Position numbers and translations under genes: made by a program. A model generated the notes under the pieces. The model was not told the DNA's origin. It made no database searches and saw nothing but the letters and a program-made list of their open reading frames with translations. Source: Plutella xylostella (Eukaryota; Arthropoda; Insecta; Lepidoptera; Plutellidae). Taken from it: a stretch of DNA of 64,000 nt. The stretch is from NCBI RefSeq assembly GCF_932276165.1, contig NC_063992.1, positions 7,264,001-7,328,000 of the forward strand, written 5' to 3'. Below, piece after piece: positions 31,101 through 41,500 of the stretch (the stretch's first letter is position 1; the number at the start of each line of letters is the position of its first letter).

Positions 31101-33127
31101 ATCAGATGGACCTTTTAGACAACCTCCATTAAAATTTTCAACAACTTTATAGTTGGGTTTATACCCAAATAAGTAGTTAAAAATCTTTGCATTAATAATG
31201 TAAGCAAATAAGTAAGTATACATTTTGTTCAAATAAAGGTACATAGTCCTAATTGCACATGCATAAGCTGAAACATGAAAAACATTTAACATGAAGTTTG
31301 AGAGGTAAGTATGCATTTAAATGCTCGTAGCAAATGTAAGTTCGCGTCAACGCGTTGATGTCTTTTGTATGGAACAATTAAGCGTGCTAACAAAACGCCT
31401 GGCCTGGATGTAATCCTCCTGATTTTAGTACCTAGTTTGATAAAAAACTGAATGCCTATATAGTGATTTAAAATAAGTGTTTCATGCCAACATTCATTGG
31501 CAAGTTCATGACACAAAATCACAGCTAGTAAGCGTAACAGAAACTTTGAAGTATATGTAAGTAGTATATAGATGAGATTGTTTTGTTTCCGTCTTTGATA
31601 AATTATAAATTTCATGTGATTATGTGAACGAAAACATAGTAATTTTAAATGATTGGTTTACATTACATAGGTACATAATAACTATAAGTAGGTACTTTTA
31701 ACTTTATTAATAAAACTAAAAGAGCTTCTTTAATAAAACTTTGATAAAATTATATTTTTAATCTTACGGAGAACAAATATAAATTTACAATAATTGTTAG
31801 CTACAAAAATCTCACATACCAAATCCATCCTTCCTCTTTGCGCATGGGAGCAGAATTCACAAGTGCACTTTTGACGAACGTAAACAGTGTAAGTTAGGAT
31901 CTGCGCGTGAGTAGGGGCAGCGTGCGCGTCGCGTCCACGGCGGCGACTGGTCCGCGGAGGCATACGGCACCTGACCTCTAAGGCACGTTTCTTGGATCGC
32001 ATGTGTCCATTGCCTCACACGTCACGATACTGCAACGGTACGATTACACGTGCGTGCGGTGGGCCTGTTGTGCCTGTGGCGCTCCTTGGGAGAGGTCTTG
32101 GGAGAGCAGTGGATACTAGGTGATAGCTACATAACGACATATAGGGGTTCGGGGACACTATAAGGCTGATGACATTCTAGATGCTCTTCACTTCTAGGTA
32201 CTTAAATAAGTAGTAAGTATGTATGTATAAGTAGGTTAAATAACATTTTTTTACTTAGTAGAAAAAAAAAGTAATGTAGGTATGTAGATAGTAAAAAAAC
32301 TCGGCGTTATTTAATGCTGAATTTAAACCAGCAACTTTTGTATCTTAAATTTATGTACTTAAATAGGTTTTCTAAAAGGAATTCTTGATGATAAAATGCG
32401 TCTAGACCATTGTGGGAGGATCAATCTTTTTTCATGCCAAAATTGGTAGAAAAAATGGATGCAGAGAAGGACTATGGAAACATGCTCTTTTGATGGCATC
32501 ATAATTTGATGTACTTTTATGCACAATCCAGGCTGTTTATAGGCAATTTTGTAGGTGTATATAAATAAATACGCTATGTCGCTATTACACATGCACTAAG
32601 TAGTCTACCTATAGGTATATTGATTTATTAAAAGTAGGAAGGTAGGTATATAGCGTGAACCAAGGGAATGAGAAATTGTTGTTCTTGATGCAGTAGGTAT
32701 TGACGGTTGTCCTACTTTTTAAAAGGATTAGGTACTTAGGTAAGAAAATGTTTACGATAAGTTTCCGTGACTTGTGTAGCTATATGCGATTTAAGGTGTC
32801 AATGTGCATTGTATGTAAATCATAGGGGACAATATTTATGTGGAAAGGAGAAGACGTCACTACTCACGAGCGGATACCTACATAGACTGCGACTGTGAGA
32901 AAGTAAATGAAAATCAGTGTAGGTAATTGGCTATTACATTGATGAATCTGCATATTCCGTATCCACGATGAAAGCCCTGTTTGATTGGGGAGTAGATGTT
33001 TGAGATGTTTCAGAAAAATATAATACTTAGGGCTTTTCAGATCACGCTCACAGTTCGCGGCTGCATGGGTGAGCTTCACAGAAACGATCGTACACTTGCA
33101 CTGTACTATAGGTAAGTAAATATCGTG
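28111..33127. other. Gene-poor DNA with GC-rich islands
   Basis: Mostly AT-rich. GC-rich, CpG-rich patches at about 29630-29770, 30470-30610 and 31860-32000 carry open frames of 60-90 codons with a (GCC)n run near 29732-29750. They have no domain match or convincing exon borders, and may be promoter/5' UTR islands of a gene with distant exons. Around 30800-30900 is a dispersed-repeat fragment (GCTAACACCCGCTAGGTTCG, CTATGCTTGAAAAGTTTTAC). No gene is called. Confidence 0.4.
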
Positions 33128-33598
33128 ATACCCCATTTACACTCTCGCACGAGTGGCGAGGCGAGCGACAAGGCGAGGGGCGAGGCGCGAGTGTGAACAG
33201 ACGTTCGTGGTTCGCCTCCTCGCTCGCCTCGCCACTCGCGGCGCTCGCGTCCGGAGCGGTTTTTGGGGCACGAGTCAAAGGAGCTCGCGTCGAGCTCGCG
33301 TCGCACGCGAGCGGGTGTTTACACTCTCGCGTCCGCTTCATTCTGGCTTTTACATCGTGCCGCGCAGGTTGTGTTCGTCGTCGTATAATTTTAACGTAGT
33401 GTTTTTTCCTCAGTTGTATAATAATGGATTGGTCGCAAGACGAAACATTTAATTTCATTTAAGTAAATATTTCAATAAAATAATAATAATAAAAAAACAC
33501 TAAAACGTAAGAAATAAAAGCAGTACTTACCTGCTTAGATATATTAGTACTGTCACATAGAATAGGTCTAAACCATGTCTAAACCTTAAATTATTTCT

Positions 33599-34763
33599 TA
33601 TAGTGCCACAATCTTATCTGTTCCGGTGGCGACTTCGCTGTGATCGAATCCAGTGATGCCATCGATTAAATTTTGCCTATTTCTAGTTTAAACGACAATG
33701 CATTTCTGCTATTACCTATTTTTAGTAATAAATCAAAATATAGGGTCGATGGTAAATGAAAGAGGATATAATATATCAAACGACATTTGTTGTATAAAAA
33801 ATTTGTCCACGGCGAACAGAAACTAATTTAGTTCTGATTATGTTCTGATATACTTAAGACATTAAGGGCCCCTTGCACAAACAAATTAAATCTAGATTTA
33901 GTGTCAAATGTCGACTTAAGAAACGTCAGTCCATATAAAATTTGACACTAAATCGAGATTTAAGACTAAATCTAGAATTAATATGTTTCTGCAAGTGGCC
34001 CTTAATCTAGATTTTACAATGATATCGTGGGTCGTGGGAATAACGAGATAGATAGACTTAAAAAAAACTATTAGGTACTTAATTATTATTTATTTATTTA
34101 TGAACACTTTATTATTTTCATTTTCTAAAGTAACAAGAAACCAGAGCATAAAATTAAAAGAAATTCAGACAATGTACAAAGGCTGATTGCCAAAAATCCA
34201 TTTCTTCCAGCCAACCCTTGATACTCGTAGTGGAAGAAGAAGATGTCATTAATCATCATTATTTCGTCTAAAATCACTGCAGGTTCGCAGCTTCACTCAC
34301 ACCTGTAATCAAAGAAAAATAAAGATTATATACTTTATATGAAGATTATACTTTCATCACGACCCATCCCGTCCCCACTGCTGGGGTACGGGTCTCTCGG
34401 GAAAATATTATTAAAATTACATGTGAGTATATGGGTAAAACTATTCGTCATATTTGGCAACACTAACCTGTAGCCGCTGCAACTCGTTCTTCCAATTTTT
34501 CAAACGGAATTAAAGGCGCCTGAATACGTTATTCTTCCTGCATAAAAGCCAATATATCTAGTATTACTTTTCTTGCATCACTTTTCAGCGCTTTTGGCAT
34601 TATTACACCCAGAAAATCACAAAACAAATTAAATAACGTAGCGTCAGCCTCTTCACAGAAATTGACAACTCAAATAACGCACAGAGTATGAAATGACTTT
34701 TGACAATGACGTCTCGTTAGTACACATTTTGACCACCGGAACAGATAAGATTGTGGCACTATA
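33599..34763. mobile_element. 1.17-kb TIR transposon nested in the outer element
   Basis: TATAGTGCCACAATCTTATC then TGTTCCGGTGG (33599-33629) is matched inverted and perfectly by 34733-34763. A TA duplication flanks or forms part of the ends. It contains a third, smaller inverted-repeat element (33861-34006) and a LINE/5S-SINE tail fragment (about 34344-34400, minus strand). No transposase frame seen. Confidence 0.75.
33861..34006. mobile_element. 146-bp MITE, innermost of a three-level nest
   Basis: The left end ATTAAGGGCCCCTTGCA pairs with the right TGCAAGTGGCCCTTAAT. The interior also folds (AAATCTAGATTTAGTGTCAA against TTTGACACTAAATCGAGATT). A related sequence with GACTGACGTTTCTTAAATCG lies at 50590-50670 in an intron of the ABC transporter, showing a dispersed family. 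Confidence 0.7.
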
Positions 34764-35216
34764 CGTTTTAGTGGTTTTTTGAAGTCGTTTTTTTTATCAT
34801 TATTTTATTTTATTACTTATTTATACTTAGTTTATTTGCAATAATTGACAATCAAAATTAAGAAGCAAATGATACCTATAAGTCCTACTAGTCAGTAGTA
34901 AACACGAAGTAGTTGCTATATACCTACCGTTGAGGAGTTCCCTTGACTACCTTCCGTTTCCATCATCAGATCAGCTCAAGGTCACCATCATATTTTTTTT
35001 AATGTTAAAAATATAGGTAAGTACCTATGTACTTTCTAAAATTCATTAACTACAATCGGTTAATAGGTACCCAAAATGGAAATTCATAGCCTGTTTTTAA
35101 CCCTTTACCCACCCTTGGAGGTGGAATCAAAATTTGAAAAAAATGGGACCACATGAGATCTCAACCCAATACATAAAAAAAAGAATTTGGCCGAGGCGAG
35201 AGTGTAAATGGGGTAT

Positions 35217-36204
35217 TAAAGTAGCTAATTTATCTATTTGTTATTGATTAATCGCATCCTTACATAGGTACTTACTATCAACTATAACTTATTTAGAGTT
35301 TTTAGATACAGAATACAGCTATATAACTTTAACGAAAAAAGTACCTAGAGTACCTAACCTCTAGACTAGACACTGTATGAGGTTCAATCGTATCATAAGG
35401 AAGTTTAATGTTATGAAGGATGAGTGTTGAGTGTCTGGTATCGCCGTGTATCCTTGGCATAAGAAAAGTATATAATCGAAATAGGTTTAAGTACCTACTT
35501 ATATCTAAATATTTCAAACATCAAATATAAAATTACCAACACATTTTCTTGTCACCATAGCACAACAATTTGTAAATAGACTTAAGTAGGCATCAGCGAT
35601 AACTTAATGTAGAGAAAGCATTGTTCTAAGGTATGCAGGTGGCGTGCGGGCTCGCTGCCGCCGCGCCGCCGCCGGGACGCTAACGCAACACCTTCTAGGA
35701 CACAGAGAGACATTGGGAAAGTGATAGAAGCCAAATTGAACATCAAAAATAGACACAAAATTACGCAATTTAATATCAAACGATCGAATATAGTCTCGCG
35801 GAAGGTACGTGCCAATACGCAACGGAATTACATGTCTCAAGAGCAATCAAATTTGCATCACAATTACAGTCGTCAGATAATGTTTTAATGATCTCTTCCA
35901 TGTCCATGTGTAGTTTCGTTTAATTTGGAATGTGCCCTATGTTTGTTTGCTGAGTCATCGCTTGTACAATTTGTTGGTTTTTTTCGAGATGACATACCTG
36001 CGTTACAGATAATAGGTAAGTATGTACAAATTGACGACACTTTATTCTGAAATAAAAATAAAAGTAACTCAGATGTTACCTAGTTCCGTTCCGTACACTA
36101 GCTTTTGAGGTTCGAATCCTGCCCAGGGCAAACATTCGTGTGTCGAGCATTTGTAATTTCTATACTGCGCGTGTTGCCTCTATGCTAGGTATATTGACGA
36201 TCGA
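35217..36204. other. Intergenic DNA with one GC-rich patch
   Basis: AT-rich, except a GC-rich block at 35638-35695 with GCCGCCGCGCCGCCGCC. No exon or mobile element border can be supported. Confidence 0.4.
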
Positions 36205-36450
36205 ATGGCGTAGTGGTTAGTGACCCTGACTGCTATGCCGAAGGTCCCGGGTTCGATTCCCGGCTGGGGCAGATATTTGTTTAAAGACAAATATTTGTAC
36301 TCGGGTCTTCGGTGTTGATATTTATATTTAATATCTATCTATCTATGTATTTGTGTAGATATATCAGCTGTCCGATACCCATAACACAGGTTCTGCCTAG
36401 CTTGGGGTCGGATGGCCGTGTGTGAGATGTCCCCACATATTATTATTATT
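36205..36450 (+). repeat. Full-length tRNA-derived SINE
   Basis: The head GGCGTAGTGGTTAGTGACCC ... CCGGGTTCGATTCCCGGCTG contains pol III A- and B-boxes. The body has ATATTTGTACTCGGGTC and the conserved 3' part (TTGGGGTCGGATGG, GTGAGATGTCCCCACATATT), ending in ATT repeats. Three other fragments in the window (2690, 22140 and 52590 regions) belong to this or a close family. Because the tRNA-like head is fused to the SINE body, it is not a functional tRNA gene. Confidence 0.75.
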
Positions 36451-36859
36451 ATATTCGAGCAGTAAGTCTTAGTTCATATAAAAGTATGTTGGGGATTTTC
36501 AGCGCAAAAATTCCACACTACCTTATTATAAAAGAAAGAACGTTATTTTTTAATGTTGTTAGGTATAAATACCAGACCCTCTAACTAGGCATATAGATGT
36601 CTTATGGGTATCATGTCGGATATATTAAATCTACACTAACAACCAGACAGTAGGTGAAGTATTTACCCTCAACCTAACCCTTGACCCTATATTCTGAAGG
36701 CAGGCTCACCACTAACTGAGTTATATTGTTGATATACCTATACTGATTGCTGTAAAATCAATACTGGTATGAACAATATAACTCAGTAGGTAGTAAGCCT
36801 GCTTTATCAAATGCATGTATTGTCTTATAAAAAGTTATATCAGAATAAAAAAGCAATTA
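36451..36859. other. Region 3' of CCDC97
   Basis: AT-rich. A pair of inverted words (CAGGCTCACCACTAACTGAG at 36703-36722 and CTCAGTAGGTAGTAAGCCTG at 36782-36801) may be a small foldback element. No gene. Confidence 0.4.
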
Positions 36860-37900
36860 TTAACAGTTTACATGTCTTTTATTTAAGTGATCCATAAATA
36901 TATCTAGAGTATCATCAGCACCATCACCGCTGCTCTTCTTCCCATATACTTCTACCAGCTTCATATGTTCTTCCAAGTTGTCTACATCAGTGGTCTCAGA
37001 ATCAAAGTATTTATCTTCAGCATCTTGTGACAACTGTTTCAGATCATCATATTGTTCATTGTTGTCTATGCTGGTGTAGTCTATGTCTACATCTCTGCCA
37101 TCTATGAAGCTGTTGTACATTTCCTGTAAAAACTCTTGACGTAGGAGTTGTCTCTCCGGAGCACTGATGCAGTTTTGTTTTCTCTTCTCAGGTTTAGCTG
37201 TGACTTGTGTATCTGGTGTTTCAAACTCTCCCCACCTAGTAGGAGCTTTAGGGATATTCAAGTCATCAGGCTGAGTATCTCCTAATTCCTCATCTTCATT
37301 TAACATCTGTTCATTTTTAGTCTGCCTCATTTCATTACGGTCAACCGTTTCCAGAATCATGTTGAGAAATGTGAGGTTCTCTGCATCAGCCCCATCTCTC
37401 TCTCTGATCTCTTCATCAGTGAGGTACTGCCCCACTAGCTGTTCATACAATAAAGGGTTACGGAACATCATTTCCTTTTCACTAAAATAGTCTGAGTCCT
37501 CTTGAAGTTTTAGGCAAGCTTGGTAGCGCCTGTTTCGTATTCTCTTTCGCTTTACATCTTCAGAGTGATATCGTTTTAATTCTTTCACACAGTTTTTAAG
37601 TTTTTCACCTTCAATATCATTGGAGATGGGTAGTTTCTCAAAATATTGTAAATGTTGTGGAGCTAAATATTTACCGAATTGTAACAGAAAGTATGAGATC
37701 GATTTTTTGTAGATGTCGAGAGCCATGTGTTTCTTTTCGCTAGTGCGCACTTGAGCTTCGTCTATATGAGCATTCCTGAAGGATATGTTTGCGCACCGAA
37801 TTAAGTAATCAATGATATCGTGAATGGGATCCACTTCATCTTCACATTCATCTGCACTGTTTGATGTAGTACTCAATGTAGTATCACTTACTAAATCCAT
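36860..37900 (-). CDS. CCDC97: CCDC97 (DUF2052) protein, intronless
   Basis: A 346-aa ORF on the minus strand starts at the ATG at 37898-37900; the open frame reaches 37942 but only through a GTG. The family hallmark block is present near residues 140-190: RIRNRRYQACLKLQEDSDYF, SEKEMMFRNPLLYEQLVGQY and LTDEEIRERD. The N-terminal part is acidic (ADECEDEVDP) and the C-terminal third is rich in Asp/Glu. CCDC97 in animals is reported with SF3B/U2 snRNP splicing factors; a nuclear splicing role is therefore likely but inferred from the family. No membrane segment or signal peptide. It is head-to-head with the ABC transporter gene, about 680 bp apart. Confidence 0.9.
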   Translation of the reverse strand: MDLVSDTTLSTTSNSADECEDEVDPIHDIIDYLIRCANISFRNAHIDEAQVRTSEKKHMALDIYKKSISYFLLQFGKYLAPQHLQYFEKLPISNDIEGEKLKNCVKELKRYHSEDVKRKRIRNRRYQACLKLQEDSDYFSEKEMMFRNPLLYEQLVGQYLTDEEIRERDGADAENLTFLNMILETVDRNEMRQTKNEQMLNEDEELGDTQPDDLNIPKAPTRWGEFETPDTQVTAKPEKRKQNCISAPERQLLRQEFLQEMYNSFIDGRDVDIDYTSIDNNEQYDDLKQLSQDAEDKYFDSETTDVDNLEEHMKLVEVYGKKSSGDGADDTLDIFMDHLNKRHVNC

Positions 37901-38581
37901 TGTGTTTGTGATAAAAGTAGCGAAAATGTTTAATGCTTTCACGAATCGAACTAAAAATAATATAAAATAGAGAGAACTTGAATATCTTTTAAATGAAAAT
38001 AAGAAAATCTATAGATAGAAATTCATGGAAATTCACAACTTTAACCACACTTTAACTTCAATTCAATCTGTCAGTGAATAGTGAACTTGTCAAAGTCACA
38101 AAGATTTTTCCTGTGTGTATAGTTTTGGTTATTATTCTGAGTTTTTATTGTGAGTTTGCGATTCGATTGGTCTCCATTGACTGTTATAATGTAATCATAG
38201 AAGATTAAGTCGCCGAGCGTGGTGCAAGATGGATGTAAGCAGCGAGACTGTAGCCGTTATAATTCGTAACCCCGGAATGCGATAAAACCACGAAACCATT
38301 CTCTGAACGCCCTGTACACAATGTCAACAAGGTGTCAAATTATTGTCAAAAAGTAAAGTCAAACTGTCAAATTGACAATCATCAAATGATTCATTCATCT
38401 TTTTGTTTACTGAAAACATGCAAAATACTGAAATTACTGAAAATTCCAATCTATAAAATTCAGATTTAATCTAAGCTCTGATTAGAATATGTTTTCTTTC
38501 TTGTTTACTGTGCTCGCTGTCTATCCTAACATGTGAAAATAAAGTTGGTTTTTAAGACTGTTTAGAAATAATATTTATACC
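37901..38581. promoter_or_regulatory. Divergent promoter region of CCDC97 and the ABC transporter
   Basis: About 680 bp between two opposed start codons. It must contain both 5' UTRs and promoters unless non-coding first exons lie elsewhere. The inverted words TGACAATCATCAAATGATTC at about 38372-38391 are seen, but no factor site can be named with confidence. Confidence 0.4.
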
Positions 38582-41500
38582 ATGGATATCCTAAATATCA
38601 ATTGGAAATGGGAAGATATGTGTGGCCCTGAGGGCTTTCACCCTTGGAACGACACGTCGAAGGACTTCGGTTACTGTTTTCAAGAACTATGTTTGCAAGT
38701 GCCAGTTTTTTTTATAACTGCTATAGTTTCAGCTTACTACCTGGGATACAGAAATGACTGGGTGATTCGGGAGAAGCCTCAGGACCGTGCTCTAGTACTG
38801 AGAAGTTTCATTGTGTTAGCTCTTGTATTTATACCTATAATTGACCTGTATGTACTTATAACGGAGCCGGGTTATGTTTTGTACCCAATCGTCTATTTTG
38901 TGGCCGGTGCATCATGCTTGTGTTGGCTGGTGCACTTCGGCTACGTGCTGGCGCTGCGGCACCGGCTCGGGCCGAGCTCCCGAGGTCCAACAAGTCTGCT
39001 GGTGTGTTGGGGTGCAGCCGTGGTGTTGAACATCCTGTCGCTCCGGAGCAACTCCATGACCGGAGCGTCCATAGCAAGCGACATTGCCACTCTGTGCTGC
39101 CACGGTCTCTACCTGCTCACCCTGGTGCCACACAGCCAAACCAGACAGACATACTATTCACCATGTCTTGTTGGATCTCGACACAACCATGTAAGTTTTG
39201 AGGTTTTTAATTTGTAATTTGCTTAAAAGTGTTTAGTTACCAAACAATAAAATTATTATATTGTCCTTCAGAATGAGTATACACCCCTGCTGCCACATAT
39301 AGATGATGGGATCCTGGGAACTGCTATGCAAGGAGCAGGGCTCTGGTCTAAACTAACTTTTAGTTGGGTTGAACCTCTTTTTCTCAAAGGTAAGAGAACA
39401 ATAGTATGTTATGTATGACACAGTAAAAATTTTATAACTTGAACTTCAATGCAAATCCCAAGTGCTTCAAGTTATAGCGTTCTCTACTATATTTACAAAA
39501 TATTTAATGTCCTAAGGAAACTATTCTTGATATATGTTTTCAACTTTTGAAATTTCAAGTTAAGCTCAAGTTATACAGCTACTGTACTATTTTATGTACC
39601 TAGATGCGTTTGTCCTCTCCATGTTTCATACAAAGCATTGACTCAAATATGGGCATCAATATCTAATTTATATAAACACATTCTGAGTCATTGCATTTGC
39701 ATCAACTTTATCTGAAGGGGAACTACCTTAATAAATTAATATTAAATGTAGGTATGTAAAAGGGGAATTTTCTACATTGGATGTATGCAGCCAAGCACAT
39801 TATCTGTTATGTATAGCCATTATTTGTTATACAAACCATAAATATTATTACCATTATTTTTTTTGGGAGTTTTGGATGTTCATGACCAAGTTACACACCC
39901 ATTTTCTACTATGTGTAGACCATATTGACACATATATATGCCTACTAGTGATGTAACGAATATTCGCATTCGCATTCGCATTCGCGAATATTCGCATTTT
40001 TTTGGATATTCGCATTCGCATTCGCATTCGCAAAATTTTGTGCGAATGTTTGCGAATATCAGTACTTATTAAAAAACTATTTGAAAATAATGGTAGATAG
40101 GTTAACAAAATCTAAATCCATTCGTCTATAACCTTTTTATTACAAGTTACCCTGTTAATCATATTTCCAGTCTTACTTTATCATTTGGTATTATTTATTT
40201 ACTTTGGGAAATGAAACTTTACATATTATAGTTAATAGTTTCATAAGACCTAAACATAATAAAAAAGTGTATTTTGACAGTATACAGGGTTATTTGCAAG
40301 TAGACCTGATGCTTTCAGGAGGTGATAGAGGAAGGCCTTTTTCAGTCGATTGAACCCTATATTGCATTATCCAAAACTTAACCATTTCTAAAATATTTAC
40401 TATTTAAGTTTTTTTTATTTTTTTGTCAAATTGTTATGCTTAACACCTAAAATAAATAAAAAACTAGCCATATTTCAATATTTTTTTTGTTGTTTTGCAT
40501 AAAAAAGTGTAAAATAATCAAATGTGCATTAATTGACTTAAATTAGACATAATACTTACCTCAAAAGAGTTAAACATTTTTTTTAAATATTCACAACGTA
40601 AAAAAAAGTTTAATTTAAAAAGAATATCATACGACAATTTTTTACGCACTTCAGCTTTAAAACTTTATTAACTTATAAGCTTTCAAATAAGATATTTTTT
40701 CAATATCAAATCGATTTAGGTATCACCAACATATGGCCAAAACAACCAGCACAGGCGGACAAAATTCAATAGGAAAACTAACAATATTAGCCCAATTTAA
40801 AGGTAAAAAGTGTGATTGTTTTCAGTCCTGTTGACTTTAGTATGGAAACCTCTATTGAGTTTTCTCCGATTTCTCTGGTTGTTTTGGCCATATCTTAGTG
40901 ATACCTAAATCGTTTTGATATTAAAATATCTTATTTGAAAGCTTATAAGTTGACAATGTTTTTAAGCTGAAGTGCACAAAAAATTGTCATATGACATTCT
41001 TTTTTAATTTAACTTATTTGTTTTTATGTTTTGAATATTTTTTTTAATGTTAAACTATTTTGAGGTATTGTGTCTAAATTAAGTCAATTAATGCACATTT
41101 GATTTTTTTAATTAGTTAATTTTAGGTGTCACTTATTTATGCAAAACAACCAAAAAAGTTATTGAAATAGTTTTTTTTAATTTTCAGTTTTAAGCTTAAA
41201 TTTTTTGAAAAACATAAAAAAACTTACATATTCAATATGTTAGAAATGGTTAAGTTTCGGACAATGCATTATAGGGTTCAATCGACTAAAAATGTCTTCC
41301 TCTATCACCTCTTGAAAGGATCAGGTCTACTTTACCAATAACCCTGAAGTGTCAGAGCAAGACAGCCATAGATTTAAATAGTTTAAATGTTTCGTGTAAG
41401 TCGTCCTCAGAAACCGCACACAGTCGCAATGTGTCGTTACAGTTACGGGGCTAACTAAAGTGTACTTTAAAAAAAAACTGCGACAATTATTGGCTAGTCT

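Larger units (their letters stand above)
33128..35216. mobile_element. 2.1-kb TIR transposon, probably Harbinger-like, with nested insertions
   Basis: Perfect 21-bp terminal inverted repeats occupy 33128-33148 and 35196-35216 (ATACCCCATTTACACTCTCG plus C). Just inside the left end is a GC-rich block of CGCTCGCCTCGCC/GGCGAGGCGAGCG inverted words. An ATG at 33424 starts MDWSQDETFNFI and then a stop, which resembles the start of a MADF/Myb-like protein of PIF/Harbinger elements, now truncated. The interior is filled by a second TIR element at 33599-34763. Non-autonomous. Confidence 0.65.

Noticed and set aside
33128..33330. CpG island promoter
   Set aside because: The GC-rich inverted words lie directly inside a perfect transposon TIR, so they are part of the element rather than a host promoter.
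36205..36276. tRNA gene on the plus strand
   Set aside because: The same head occurs with the same downstream body elsewhere in the window, so it is a SINE head and not a functional tRNA.
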